The notes beneath the pieces are model-generated. The model did no database searches. It had not been told where the DNA came from and saw only the letters and a program-made list of their open reading frames with translations. Positions 48,450 through 60,000 of a stretch of DNA of 64,000 nt are shown here, piece by piece. The first letter of the stretch is position 1, and each line of letters opens with the position of its first letter. A program made the translations under genes and the position numbers. The stretch is from Bactrocera neohumeralis (taxonomy: Eukaryota > Arthropoda > Insecta > Diptera > Tephritidae), in contig NC_065921.1 in the NCBI RefSeq assembly GCF_024586455.1, positions 87,728,061-87,792,060 on the forward strand, read 5' to 3'.

Positions 48450-48770
48450 AACTATAACAAAGATTTGTATTAAAACACGTGAAAATGTTTTTTGTTTGTC
48501 AGCCTGACTCAAATTTCTACAGATGCCACATTAACCCATAACACAAATTTCAAAAATATTTATCAACTTACTTACTCACCACTTAGCACGGTTAGGAACC
48601 TTCGTTGCTAGTAATAAAAAGAAAACAAAATCGTCATGAAGCGAATCTGCGGAGCACAATAAACAGCGAAAACAGCTGTTTTTGACCGCAAACAGAAAAT
48701 GTAGAAAATTCAGAATGAGCTGCCCAAACAGCTGTTCAATATTTATGGAGTGCATTTAACTTCAAATAAA

Positions 48771-49169
48771 ATGACAAAATTACCGCAAACTGCATTAAAT
48801 TTGAAGCAGGTAAATATTAAATTATTCTCACTGGCAGCAATTTACTAACTTTATCTGTTGTGACAAACACTGTTGCAGTTCATGCTTCGTCAGGAGGTGC
48901 TTAAGCTATATCGTGAAATATTTCGCACCATCAGACTGGTGCCCGACAAGAGTAACCAGCGCGAGTTACGTGACTGGGCGCGTCACGATTTTCGCACGCA
49001 TAGCGGACAGACAGATGAATTGGCTATTAAAATGATGCTGCAATACGGACGTAGAAGTCTTACTGAGCTGCAGACAAGTTTGGATCTGAGTGGCATAAGT
49101 AAAGAGAAAGCAAATAGTGGAGTAGCGGAGGAAAGTAAGAGAACTCACAGTGAAGAAATCAAAAGTTAA
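48771..49169 (+). CDS. LYR motif-containing protein 2-like (LYRM2), two exons
   Basis: Exon 1 48771-48809 encodes MTKLPQTALNLKQ and exon 2 48879-49169 continues FMLRQEVLKLYREIFRTIR, spliced in phase 0 (donor GTAAAT, acceptor TGTTGCAG), for 109 residues. The order L-K-Q-F, then LYR at residues 23-25, then DWARHDFR and the helical MMLQYGRRSLTELQ segment matches LYRM2. LYR proteins are small mitochondrial-matrix adaptors that bind acyl carrier protein; LYRM2 has been linked to respiratory complex I. It converges on S2P. AATAAA at 49246-49251 is its likely poly(A) signal. The last about 20 residues are Ser/Glu/Lys-rich and less conserved. Confidence 0.9.
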
Positions 49170-49676
49170 GTGAAAAACGATACTAAGGCTATAAAAAACA
49201 TTATTGAAGGAGACAACCACTGGAAAATAAGCTCGATAAATATAAAATAAAACACCGTCATATTTAATTTAATTTGAGTATAGCGTTTTATTTATTTGTT
49301 TGCCAGTTTGTGCATTTTATTTGGTAATTCAGCAGTTCCGTTTTAGTGGCTTATTCGATCCACCACAAACTTTAGTCTAATTTATTACGTTTTATGTGAA
49401 TACGTTACGTTTACGTACCTACATTATTAGAAAATGTTAACTCGATATTATGCATGCAATTCGAATTAGCGTCTAGGTCTTTTTAATTGCAGTAAATTGT
49501 TTGTTTGAATACTACAGCATTAAGTATTTGGTAGAAAAACTATAAATTAATGTTTTTTATCATTAAGCATGCATTGCGCGCGTCCTACTCTATGCAATTT
49601 AAATAAGTAATATAAATAAATAATCGTAGTTAGTTAGAAGTTGACAAATTCAGCAGAAATAGCACCACTTAACGGA

Positions 49677-51439
49677 CTAGTACAGAAATCGTATCACACT
49701 CATCCAAAGCACTTTCAGAAGCGCCGAACCAAATAGTATCGTGCCTGTGCCAGCGACTAGTAATGCTATAAAATCGCGTTTTGGGCGTTCAGTGACGCGC
49801 TGGACTAGAAAACTATGTACGATAGTGCTTGTGATGTGATAGCCGTCCAGACCAAAGCATGGTATGGCGTTTAGCAGCGCTTGACCAAAACTGAAAATCA
49901 CATTATATTTGAGGAAGAGAGCGTAAGTATCTCCCCATTGGGGTGACACATAGGACCGACGCGGCACAAAAGGTGATATCCGTACGGTACTCGAGACGTC
50001 AGCTGGATGCCCAATATAGATCACATCGCGCAATTTCGTTGGTTGGCTTATGGCGTGGCCGCTTGTCCGTTTAAATGTTAAAATCGTAGAGGTGTTGCGT
50101 AGTAAAGGGCGTAGACAGAAACCACTCTGACAGAAACTACTCGATTTGCTGCTTTTGCTAACGCCACCGGTACAGAAACCATGTGAGTCTTCTATTGTCC
50201 GGCGTACATCTAGACAAACATGTTGCGGTATTTGTGCGTGTTCGGCTGTATCGGTAATGCCCGCAGTTTCCAAGCTATTAAGGCCTTCAGCCACAGACTC
50301 GAAGCAACAAAGTTTTTCGTTGCGTTCATCACAACATTGTAGCATGCCATCGGCGCTGTGATGTGAGATTTCGATGCTTTCATCGTTGTATCGTATAAAG
50401 TCATGGGAAACACAGTACCCTAGATGTGGCCCGCGTATCGAACGTCGTAGGCAGTCATACCAATCTGACTCTGTGTTTACTTTGCAGTCGTTAATTTGTG
50501 AAATAATATCACCAGTCATTAGTCCTTTTCCTGATGTGCCAAGCAGCGGAGAATTGCGTGTCATATCTGTGACCACAATGCCATGGTCTACCGTGTAAAA
50601 CGGAGCGGCTACGTAACTCAGCGTAGAGAGCAGGAAGTAGCAGAAGCAAGCAAATAAAAAGTTGTGCCAAATGCCCGCGCAGATAATACGCAGCTTCTTG
50701 AACCATTTTAGTGCATTGAGGTGTTCCGTAGAGATTTCGGTATATGCGAACGGTAGGCACAGGTAAAGCTAGACATATAAAATTATTTAAAAGATGCAGT
50801 AGAAGCGAAACATTTGACTTACTTGAAACCCGAAACCAATCACCGGTATATCTTCTTGCACTGCTGCCAAAGCGTGTCCGAATTCATGTACTATTGTACA
50901 TAAGAGTAAAGTTAATGCATAGTAACCAACTTCCTCGAGTGGTAAATTAACACCGGGCAATAATATTTCCACTTTTGGTGCATTCTGGAGTACCCCGCTT
51001 TCAGCACCTGGTCCAGTACGACCAGCACCGCTGGTGCCGACATTTGCTGTACTATTATTTTCGCCATTAAATATTGTTATAAATAACAAAATTATACCAA
51101 TGGGTAACAACGATAAGGACACCAAAACGCCGACGGTATAGCTTCGTGTTAGCCATAGACGCATCCAACCGGTATTGTTGCCCCATCGTAGCATGGCACG
51201 ATTAAATGCAGTTGTATGCCAACGCAGGCGCATAAATTGCACAGTCAGGCCTGTATTTTTCAGAAATGCATCATATGGATAGTGCATACAGCTCTGCAAC
51301 AAAGTAAACACACATAAATATTTGTATGTAAGAGAGGTACAAAGATCAAGCGGGAGAGTCTCACCTTGAACAGGCGATCAATGAAAAAACATACGCAGTA
51401 AAGCACTACAATAACACCGAGAAAAATCCAGGGATCCAT
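49677..51439 (-). CDS. S2P: Site-2 protease (S2P/MBTPS2), three exons
   Basis: Exons in coding order: 51439-51365, 51293-50823 and 50768-49677, all phase 0, 545 residues. Exon 1 encodes one membrane segment (MDPWIFLGVIVVLYCVCFFI). The zinc-binding motif HEFGH is at residues 161-165 inside a hydrophobic stretch. The second catalytic motif, with LDG in NAIPCFGLDGYH, has its Asp at about residue 490. Between them lie further membrane segments, a PDZ-like region (GIVVTDMTRNSPLLGTSGKG) and a Cys-rich luminal insert, as in animal S2P. The enzyme cuts membrane-bound transcription factors such as SREBP within the membrane. Length is slightly above that of the human protein as I recall it. It converges on the LYRM2-like gene and is divergent from the serpin, with starts 934 bp apart. 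Confidence 0.94.
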
Positions 51440-52373
51440 TTCAACGAAGCGCTGAAGCTGACCACTTTATTCGTTTCTTAGCACGCAATATATTTACATG
51501 TATTATTTTAGCTTTACCATTATAACGACCACTTACACTTTATGTGTATTTAATGTAAACGATGTATATTTTTACTCGTTACCAGCAATTAAATATTAGA
51601 GGTTGTTTTGGGAACTGCTATTGTTGACATTTCTATTTGAGCACAAACAGATGTTTAAATCAAACGTCAAAAGCATTCACAATATAGCCGTTGGGAATCG
51701 TTCTGTTGGGGGATTTCTGTTGAGGAATTTTAGTAATATATTTTGAATATTTATATTAATTAAACAAATGAAAATTATTAAAAATGTTAATACCAAATTG
51801 AAAACAATGAACATCACTTATTTTATCAAAACGTGAGATCGCAATTAACATATATTTTTGACTCTAAACTCTTCAGCTCCAAAATTATACTGAACCGACG
51901 ATATTTTTGTTTACCGATGTATGTTAGTACGAGTATATATATGTGTTAGTGTTATAGTGGGGATTGAATACCTTGTAGAGATAAACAATTTATTAAATGG
52001 GAGAGCCACAATGCGGAGCACCAAAATAACATTGGACTGTCGAACGTATGTATTATGTTTTTATCAGCAATTATTTCACCAAAATTTGATCGTGCAGCTG
52101 TTCGACGGTAGCACGTATTGTTATGAAAAATACTCAACCATAAATATTTGGACAAATGACTCATGACGCATTGAGGCCATACTACGGTGAGTATAACGTT
52201 GGCGTTAAAATGAACCACAGCGCATTCCATCAGCGGCAGTCGTTAAAGTAGGAGTGTACTTTGTAAAACATATGTATTAAGCTTGCAATTGCTTAATATA
52301 CTTTCGCCGATTTGGAAAAAAATTTGAAACTAGTTCTATATCTAAGCCACATAAGTGCCTAGAAAGTGCAATA
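51440..52373. other. Divergent intergenic region between S2P and the serpin
   Basis: About 930 bp that must contain both promoters. I see no clear TATA box, and no signal-peptide exon for the serpin. Confidence 0.5.
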
Positions 52374-53939
52374 ATGTTCGATTTCAATCTGGAATTTGCT
52401 CGTGGTGGAGCAGCTGTTGCCACAGAGCTCTTCGAATTACTCGCAGCCGGCGGTGTAAAACAAAACATTGTCTTCTCACCATTTTCAATTCAGACCTGTG
52501 TCGCATTGGCATTTGCCGGTGCCAGTGGAGAAACTGCTGATCAAATAGCTGAAGGTTTGAAGTTCGCGTCGAATTTCCACCCGGAAGTAGCTACAACGTT
52601 CGCATTTGTTTTTGACAAATACAAGGACAGTGAGTTATTGAAAATTGCAAACAAAGTGTATGTTCAGCAAGGACATGACTTGAAACCAGATTACCAAACA
52701 GAGTTAAAAGAAAGTTATAATGCTGAAACTGAAAATGTTAACTTTGAAGAAAGTGAAAATGTTGCCGCCACTATTAATTCCTGGGTAGAAGATAAAACGG
52801 CTGGAAAAATTAAGGATCTTGTGCAGGCCTCGGCCTTCAGTGCTCTAACCCGCCTGGTTTTACTGAATGCTTTGCATTTCAAAGGTTTATGGGCGCATAA
52901 ATTTGAAGAAGAACAAACTGTTGAGGATGATTTTTGGATATCTGAAGAGGAATCAGTTAAAGTGCAATACATGAATCAAAAAGCGAAGTTTGGTTATGGA
53001 TTCTTTGAAGAGTTGGACTGTCAGGCTCTCGAACTGCCTTACCAAGATTCGGATTTATCAATGCTGGTTCTGTTGCCTAATGAGCGAGAAGGCCTTAAAA
53101 CTCTTGCCGAGAAATTGAAATCAGTAAATTTGGTTGACCTAGCTGGCAATCTAGAAGCCAATGAGGACGTTGTGGTCCAATTGCCTAAATTCAAAGTGGA
53201 ATACGAAGTAGAGTTGACGGAAACATTGAAGAAGGTAAAGTAAAATCATTGTAAATTTTGTATGACCTTCACACTATTGGTCAATATCACTATGGTTACC
53301 TTGTAGATTGTATTGGCCATTTTTGCCGAATTAATTTATATGTAATTACAATTTTAAGCCAATTCCAATGTACGAAACCTAAAAATAGCTTTTGGGTCAC
53401 TTCTCATATTCTTATCGTTGCCTTAACTTATCACTTATTTAATTTTCTGTATGTGCTATAATCAATATTTTATCTTTACGACTGCTACTGTCGGTTTTAA
53501 ACATCAAATAACGCTAACAATAATACCAAAATTTACGATTTTTTGATAATTTTTTCGCCAATCCTCAATGCGTATGTATTTTCATGCATTTTCAGCTGGG
53601 CATAAGCAAAATCTTCAGCGAAGAAGCTGAGTTCAGCAACATGTTGGAATCACCCGAGCCTCTGCAAGTATCCAATGTTTTCCACAAGGCTGTTATTGAG
53701 GTCAACGAAGAGGGCACGGAAGCAGCGGCCGCAACTGGTAAATATCGCACATTTACATGCAGAATTTATAAATGTACAAATATATATTTTTCCTCAATTT
53801 TGCAATTGTTTTAGCAATGATTATGATGACTCGTTGCCTTCTGATACCACTGCAGTTTGTTGCTGATCGCCCATTCTTCTACGCTATTTGGAATAAGAGA
53901 AATATTCTATTTGCTGGTGCTTTTGTCAATGCGCCTTAA
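52374..53939 (+). CDS. Serpin of the Spn42D type, intracellular-looking, three exons
   Basis: Exons 52374-53234, 53596-53737 and 53815-53939 join in phases 0 and 1 to give 375 residues, a standard serpin length. The motifs NIVFSPFSIQT, NALHFKGLW and ADRPFFYAIWN are present, and the protein ends ILFAGAFVNAP. The hinge EEGTEAAAAT (residues 325-334) has the small residues needed for loop insertion, so it should be inhibitory. Counting 17 positions from P17 Glu puts P1 at Arg341 (MTR then CLL), which predicts trypsin-like targets. There is no signal peptide at this start, so the product is cytosolic unless an upstream exon supplies one. The last exon alone carries most of the reactive loop, the arrangement used for alternative splicing in Drosophila Spn42Da, but no second loop exon is seen. 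Confidence 0.92.
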
Positions 53940-54462
53940 GAGGCTGCTGCGTTAGCGATAAAGTATGACGTCATGTGCATAGAGTTGTTGTGAACCATGA
54001 AGTATTTCAATTCAACTAACGACATTTAATGTTTTTAATGTTTGATTATTAATTTGTATATTTTTGAAATATTTGATATAATTATAGAAACGTCGCTTTT
54101 CACAAAAAACCAAATTTCTTATTAGTTAAATTTATTATTTCTCTTTAGGTATGCTTTCCAGTAATAATTATTGTTCTGTTTTGCGAAAATACACAAATTG
54201 ACAATACCTAAACCATTTAATAATAGGAACGCATAATTTGCGATTCAGTTTAGAAAAGTTCATTGAAATAAATAATAATACCAAAATTACATTAAATATG
54301 ATCGATTTTACATTTAAGTAATATAAAATGATGTGTGCGTGATGTGCACTGATGATGTGACATTTTACGATTAAGAAACGACAAGAAACAAACATAAATA
54401 TTAAAATATATGAAAGTCGACAAACAACTCAACGGTTACAAAAAATATTAGGAATGTCCGAT

Positions 54463-57040
54463 TTAAATTTTCAAAAACAGTGTGATTGGACAGTGGTCGC
54501 TGCCCTTTACCTGTGCACGGATACAGTTGTCCACTACTCGCTTGGTGAAACGTTCAGAAACAATATAATAATCCAAACGCCAGCCAACGTTTCGCGAACG
54601 TGCATTTGCCATGTATGTCCAATATGTGTAAGCACCTATGCGATCTGGATAAAAGTGTCTAAATGTATCGACAAAGCCAAGAGCTAATAATTCAGTCATT
54701 TTGTCGCGTTCCTCCTGTGTAAAACCGGCACTACGTGTATTGGTTTTTGGATTTGCCAAATCGATGGCCTGATGTGACACGTTCATATCACCACAAATGA
54801 CAACTGGCTTTATGGCATCCAATCGTTTCACGTACTCCTGAAATAGCTTTTCCCAGCGCATACGTGCCTCCAAATTTACCAGCTTTCGTCCAGAATTTGG
54901 CACATAAACATTGATCAGAAAGAATTTCTCATACTCAGCTGTAATCATACGACCAGCTCCGTCAAACTCTTCATTGTCAATGCCATATACCACATTAATG
55001 GGCATAATCTTCGAGTATATAGCAACGCCAGCATATCCCCCCGGCATGCAAAGCCAATAGGGATGATAGCCTGGTATACGGGCAACCTCCTCCGGCAGTT
55101 GGTCTATGGTGCATTTAATTTCCTTCAAAATGAAAATACATGCAATAATTAACTAATATGATATACATATAGGATGGTTCTAAGTTACCTGCAAGCAAAA
55201 AATGTCTGGTGATTCGTAATCCAAATAGCGTAAGCCATCTTTATTTAACCATGAACGTAATCCAGCCACATTCCAACTGGATATTTTCAAATTGAAGCGT
55301 TCTACTCCATCTTCTTTTGGTGGCAAAATGAAGTCTTCCTTATTATATTTAGTGGCAGTTGCATTCATTAAAGGTGCTTTAGCCTTTTTTGCTTTTGCAG
55401 CTGCAAAATATGTTGTTAGTGTTAAAATATTACTTAATGCCACAATATTTCATAGGGATTTAATACTAACGCTTAGCTCCATCGACCTCATCATCGTCAG
55501 CAACGGCAGCAACCCTCTTTCGACCTTTGGGTTTATTGTCCTCTTCTGTGATATCTATAAAAAAAAACAGTAAAAGGTCACGTGCTGTACTGAAACATAC
55601 TTAAATTTTTCCTATAAAATTGAATACACTTTCGATTTTTCATATTGGTAATTTTATGCTTTTAAAACAATTTTTTTAAATTCAGGTAATTCAGTAAATT
55701 AAATCAGTTGCCAACCAAAACAATGTTGCCTAATAATTTTTTTTAGAAAATATTTATACTTTTGGGCGTACCATTTTCTAATGCTTCCTCGGCGACGTTT
55801 TTCTGGGTTTTGGCAGCTCTTGCTTTGGTTTCCTTTGCTGGTTTCTTTTCCTTGGGTTCTTTTTTTGAGATTTCTGTAAATATATATTTATAAATTCTTA
55901 TACTATGTTATATTTTAATATTATATATTACTATTAGCGGTGGGTTTGGAATCCTCCTCTTTCTTCTCTTCGTTCAATTCTTCTGCATTGTTTCCAATTA
56001 AACTGTCTGCAACTGGTTCCTTGTTTGTGGCCTTGCGTTTACTGGCTGTTTTTTTAACTGAAGTTTTCTCTGTCGATTTTTCCAATAAATCTTTAACCAC
56101 TACCTCATTTTGCTCTTGTTTTTGCTGTCTGCCCCTTGAGTTTACTTTTTCCACAATTGGTTCTGGTTCATTATTTGATACAATTTGCTCCTTTTTCGGT
56201 TGTCTGCCCTTTGCCTTGGTTTTCTTTACATCCACAATTGGTTCTGGTTCTACTACGTTGGTTGATTCAATTGGTTCTGCTTTGACTTTGGTGCTTTTGG
56301 TGACTTTCTTCTTTTTATCCTCTTTTACTATCTCTACTGTTTCGGCAACTTCATCTTTTGGAATTTCATCGGTTGATTTTTTTTGCCTTTTTTGTTTGGT
56401 GTTGGTCCCTTCAGCAATTGGCTGGACTGCTGTGGGTTCTTTATTATCTACAGCAGTAACTTTTTTCCCTTTTCCTATTAAGCAGTATTTCTTACAAAAT
56501 GCACTCCATTAAAAAACAAAATTAATAAATACCTCTTCCTTTCGGTGCCGACGCTACGTTGATTTCTGCCTTATTTTCATTAGACGTTTCCACAACTTTT
56601 GTTGGTGCCGCTTTCCGTCCCCTTTTGGCTGGTGCTACAACTTCCACAGTTTCTGTACTAATATTTTCCACCACTTGTGCGGGCTCCTCAGTAGCAGCTT
56701 TTTTGCCACGACCTTTAGCTGCTGCAGCTGGTTTTTTCTGAACTTTCACCTCATTGTCTAAGGAATTTATAGCATTTGCTATTTCCTCATCATTTGATAA
56801 CTTTTTGCGTCCTCTGCCGGTGCCAACCGCTTTTACAATTTTTTCTGCATTTTCTGGCGGTATGGTGTCTACTTCTTTAATCGCCTCTTTTTTGGCTTTA
56901 CGGCCGCGTCCTTTACCCTTAGTTGGAATTACGACATCTTCTTCACCACTCAAAAATCCGCTTGACGAAGACACAACTCCTTCCTCATTACCATTGTCCA
57001 GTGATTTTTGTCCCTCAATCGCTTTAGCTAACTTTGCCAT
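54463..57040 (-). CDS. Rrp1: Recombination repair protein 1 (AP endonuclease), six exons
   Basis: Exons in coding order: 57040-56533, 56474-55932, 55873-55772, 55554-55471, 55400-55189 and 55122-54463, with phases that all match, for 702 residues from the MAKLAKA start. Residues 1 to about 445 are a low-complexity Lys/Ala/Glu-rich domain with GRGRK and GRGKK motifs, as in Drosophila Rrp1. The C-terminal 255 residues are an exonuclease III/APE1 domain: SSWNVAGLR (Asn456), LQEIK (Glu484), GDMNVSH (Asp595, Asn597), WRLDY (Asp667) and GSDHCPI (Asp692, His693). All catalytic residues are present. It cleaves DNA at abasic sites in base-excision repair. The open frame continues in phase up to an ATG at 57298, which would add 86 residues. 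The - strand AATAAA near 54130 is the likely poly(A) signal. Confidence 0.94.
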
Positions 57041-57298
57041 TCTTGGTTCTCTACGTAATAATCGCAACGGAATTATTAGCGGAAAAGTTTCTTGGTGGCG
57101 TTTCGCAACACTTATTGGTTCAAAATTATATACTTTGATATTAGTTTTATATTTTGAACAAGCAAATTTGCTCTCCTGCAATCTGAAAAAATTTTGCCGG
57201 ACACTATTTGCACTACACACGAAAGGAGGATGTAAAATGCCGCACAAGAGGCGCGAAAACGACATAACAAATGTCAAATTCTTCTTCTTCTTGGGCAT

Positions 57299-59230
57299 TC
57301 ACGCATAATTTAAAATTTAAAATTCTAATTAACATGTTAAATTTTTATTGTGCCATCATAAAACCTAGCTGAGTCTTTAAATAATGTACATTAAGTGTAT
57401 TTGTGCTGCTTATTATTAAAAATAAAAACTTTACATTATTGAAAAAAGACAAAATGATTGTAATTATCATTCACAATGATCTAATATCTTTTGTTGGAAA
57501 ATGTATTTTCACCTCTTGCTGCGTATCTAAGTGCAGTTTTGTTCCATTTGTGAGAAGAAAGATGTGTATTTTTTGATTATTATACATTTTTTACTCTTTA
57601 TATTACTCTTTTATTTAATATCTCTTTAGTTCCCAGTAATTCCGGCATTTTCCTTAAACACAATTAATATTTTTCCCTGAAGTTCATCCTTCTTCCCCAC
57701 ATCTATGTACTTTCATTTTGACACATATTTATATACCTACGTGTATGTGTATATGTATAAGTGTGTACATGATATTGAATCACTTTTTAGTTTTTTTTGG
57801 CATTTTTTTCATACTTCAAGCATGAATTTGCTGAAACAAAACAAGAACGGAAACGGAAGAACAGTGACGTATGCGAGGGTAAAAGAAATGAATAACAATA
57901 AAAAAGTAATAATTGAGGATGCAAAAATACGGAAGTGCACAGCTGGTATTAAAGCAAGAAGGGTAAGGGGAGTTTAATTCCAACAACAATTACAACTAAT
58001 AACTCGAACGGAGCTTGAAATCACAACAAATGAGTTGGAGGGAATATATAAATTGGTAGAATGTTGGAAACAGCTGTTTACAAACCAAAAGGGGGCACAA
58101 GCAATTCGAGAGTAACAAGTAGTATTTGTACAAAGAGTGTGAAAAATGCTGGCGCATAAGTATCGGATCCACATAACCTCTATAAATTGGATTTATAATA
58201 TTTATAATATTGAAAATAATGACTAAGGGTTTTATGAGATGCAGACATAAGAGAGGATATCATTTTAACTGTGGACGAATCAAAGACCTGCCCAGCGGTA
58301 TCATGCACCTCTAATCATCACACCATCCTCAATGCCGTATTATTCACTATAATGTTAAGTATTAAATCTTATACCCAAATGTTACAATATTCCAGGCGCT
58401 GAACCCTTCTCAAGGATCGCCAAGGGATTAACTAAGTGAATTGTCGCTTGAACCACCACAAAAGGTATAGTTTAAATTAAAGTAATGGCACGTTCAAAAT
58501 TTAAATTTGAAAAGTAAACACGCGTTTGTATGTGTATTCACACGCGAAAATTTGGGTCAATAGCATTGGGACACAATATGGCATTGTTAGCTGTTAGTGT
58601 GATAAGAGCTGCGATCTACCAGTTGGTACCTCTTTGTTCTAGCCGTTGATGTATATACACCTAACGTCGTAGCGGTTAAAGTGAGGTGAATATGCATTGT
58701 ATGTAGATATGTAAACAGTTTTGACATTAGCTCCTAATAATCACACTCTTACATTTGGGCATAAAGACGCAAACGTCCGCCTGACAGCATTTACATGAAA
58801 ACGGTCTTAGTGTCTTTATGTGTCTGCTGTATTTTGTTGCATTTCCCTTAGAGTCCTTTGGGGCCCAATAACGCCACTAATGCGATTACCAATGTGGAAG
58901 GAATCGGCAAATGTCCTTGTTGTCAAAGGTAACCCAGGCAAAGCAAAACCGGCGAGTCAAGTGCAAAAGGGAAAGTGAGTGATTCTCGTATTTGTATGTA
59001 TGTATGTGTTGATGCTTTCTTCCTGTATGCAAGAACAATTGTGTTATATAATTGTATGTATATATACATACATTATATTATATATATAAAATTAACATCT
59101 CGTTTGCTTTGCTCTTCAGTTCTATTGATTTATGACCCCAAAGAAATAGGGTGAAGTTAAATTCTATCGTTTACTGAGCAAAAATGGGATATACATACAT
59201 ATGATATGTAAGCATTACTTCCAGGTCCCA
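57299..59230. other. Intergenic DNA beyond Rrp1
   Basis: No gene supported. AT-rich unique sequence with a TATA-type simple repeat near 59056-59090. The Rrp1 promoter should lie at the low-coordinate end. Confidence 0.5.
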
Positions 59231-59231
59231 A

Positions 59232-60000
59232 AGTGGTGATCTTCCCGCAAACCTATGTAATACGGCTGTGTAAGCTGACGTTGAGCAACGCCAAAAGCTC
59301 CGTCAGAGTCCGGGAGCATTCTCCGAACCGTTCGATACCATGTGAGGTTTCAGACAAGACCATTGGTCTCAACCCCCACGCCGTTAGTTCTGCTTTCTCA
59401 AGACTGGATAAGGAAGCAAAGCGAAGTCTGGCAGTGAACGAGGGCCAGACGAAATATCTCCTGTCACCAAACAAACAGTCACCGTATTCGCAACTTGGCT
59501 TGCACGTCACTGTGGACAGTCATAGCTTCGAAGTTTTACATAATTTAGTTTATCATGGAACTAGCAACAACACCATATATCAGCTTTGAAACCCAACGCA
59601 GAATCACTTTTGCCAACGGGTGCTACTTTGAACTGAGGGGGAAATTGAAAAGTAACGTTCTCTCTCGACGAACAAAGACCTAATTTTACAAGTCCTCATC
59701 ATTCCCGTCCTGCTATATGGTGCAGAGGCATGGACTATGGCATCATCTGATGAGTCGGCCTTGCGAGTGTTCGAGAGTAAGGTTTTGCGGAAGATTTATG
59801 GTCCTTTGCGCACTGGCAACTTTGAATATCGCAGTGGATGGAACGATGAGCTGTACGAGATGTGCGGCGACATTGACATAGTTCAGCGAATCAAGACACA
59901 TCGGCTCGCTGGCTAGGTCATGTTGTCTGGATGATAGAGAACATCCAGCCAAGGTTTTCGATTCAGTATACGCCGGTGGAGCATTTATTTGTGAATAATA
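59232..60000 (+). mobile_element. RTE-like reverse-transcriptase C-terminal fragment
   Basis: The segment encodes, with frame shifts, an IRLCKLTLSNAKSSVRV piece, an AFSRLDKEAKRSLAVNEGQT piece with TKYLLS, then PVLLYGAEAWTMASSDESAL, RVFESKVLRKIYGPL, RSGWNDELYEMCGDIDIV and QRIK. It is the longest copy of the family here and overlaps the piece at 20.2 kb. Confidence 0.8.

Larger units (their letters stand above)
44393..48770. other. Region between Sobp exon 1 and the LYRM2-like gene
   Basis: It holds likely 5' UTR exons and the promoter of Sobp (- strand donors AAAG/GTGAGT at 46259 and AAGTG/GTGAGT at 48580), a T-rich duplicated block, the second copy of an unclassified repeat and a 30-codon small ORF. 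No other gene was recognised. Confidence 0.5.

Noticed and set aside
55940..57308. + strand frames of 184-190 codons opposite Rrp1
   Set aside because: They mirror the Lys-rich coding sequence of Rrp1 as Phe/Leu/Ser-rich antisense. Rrp1 exons are supported by phase and family conservation.
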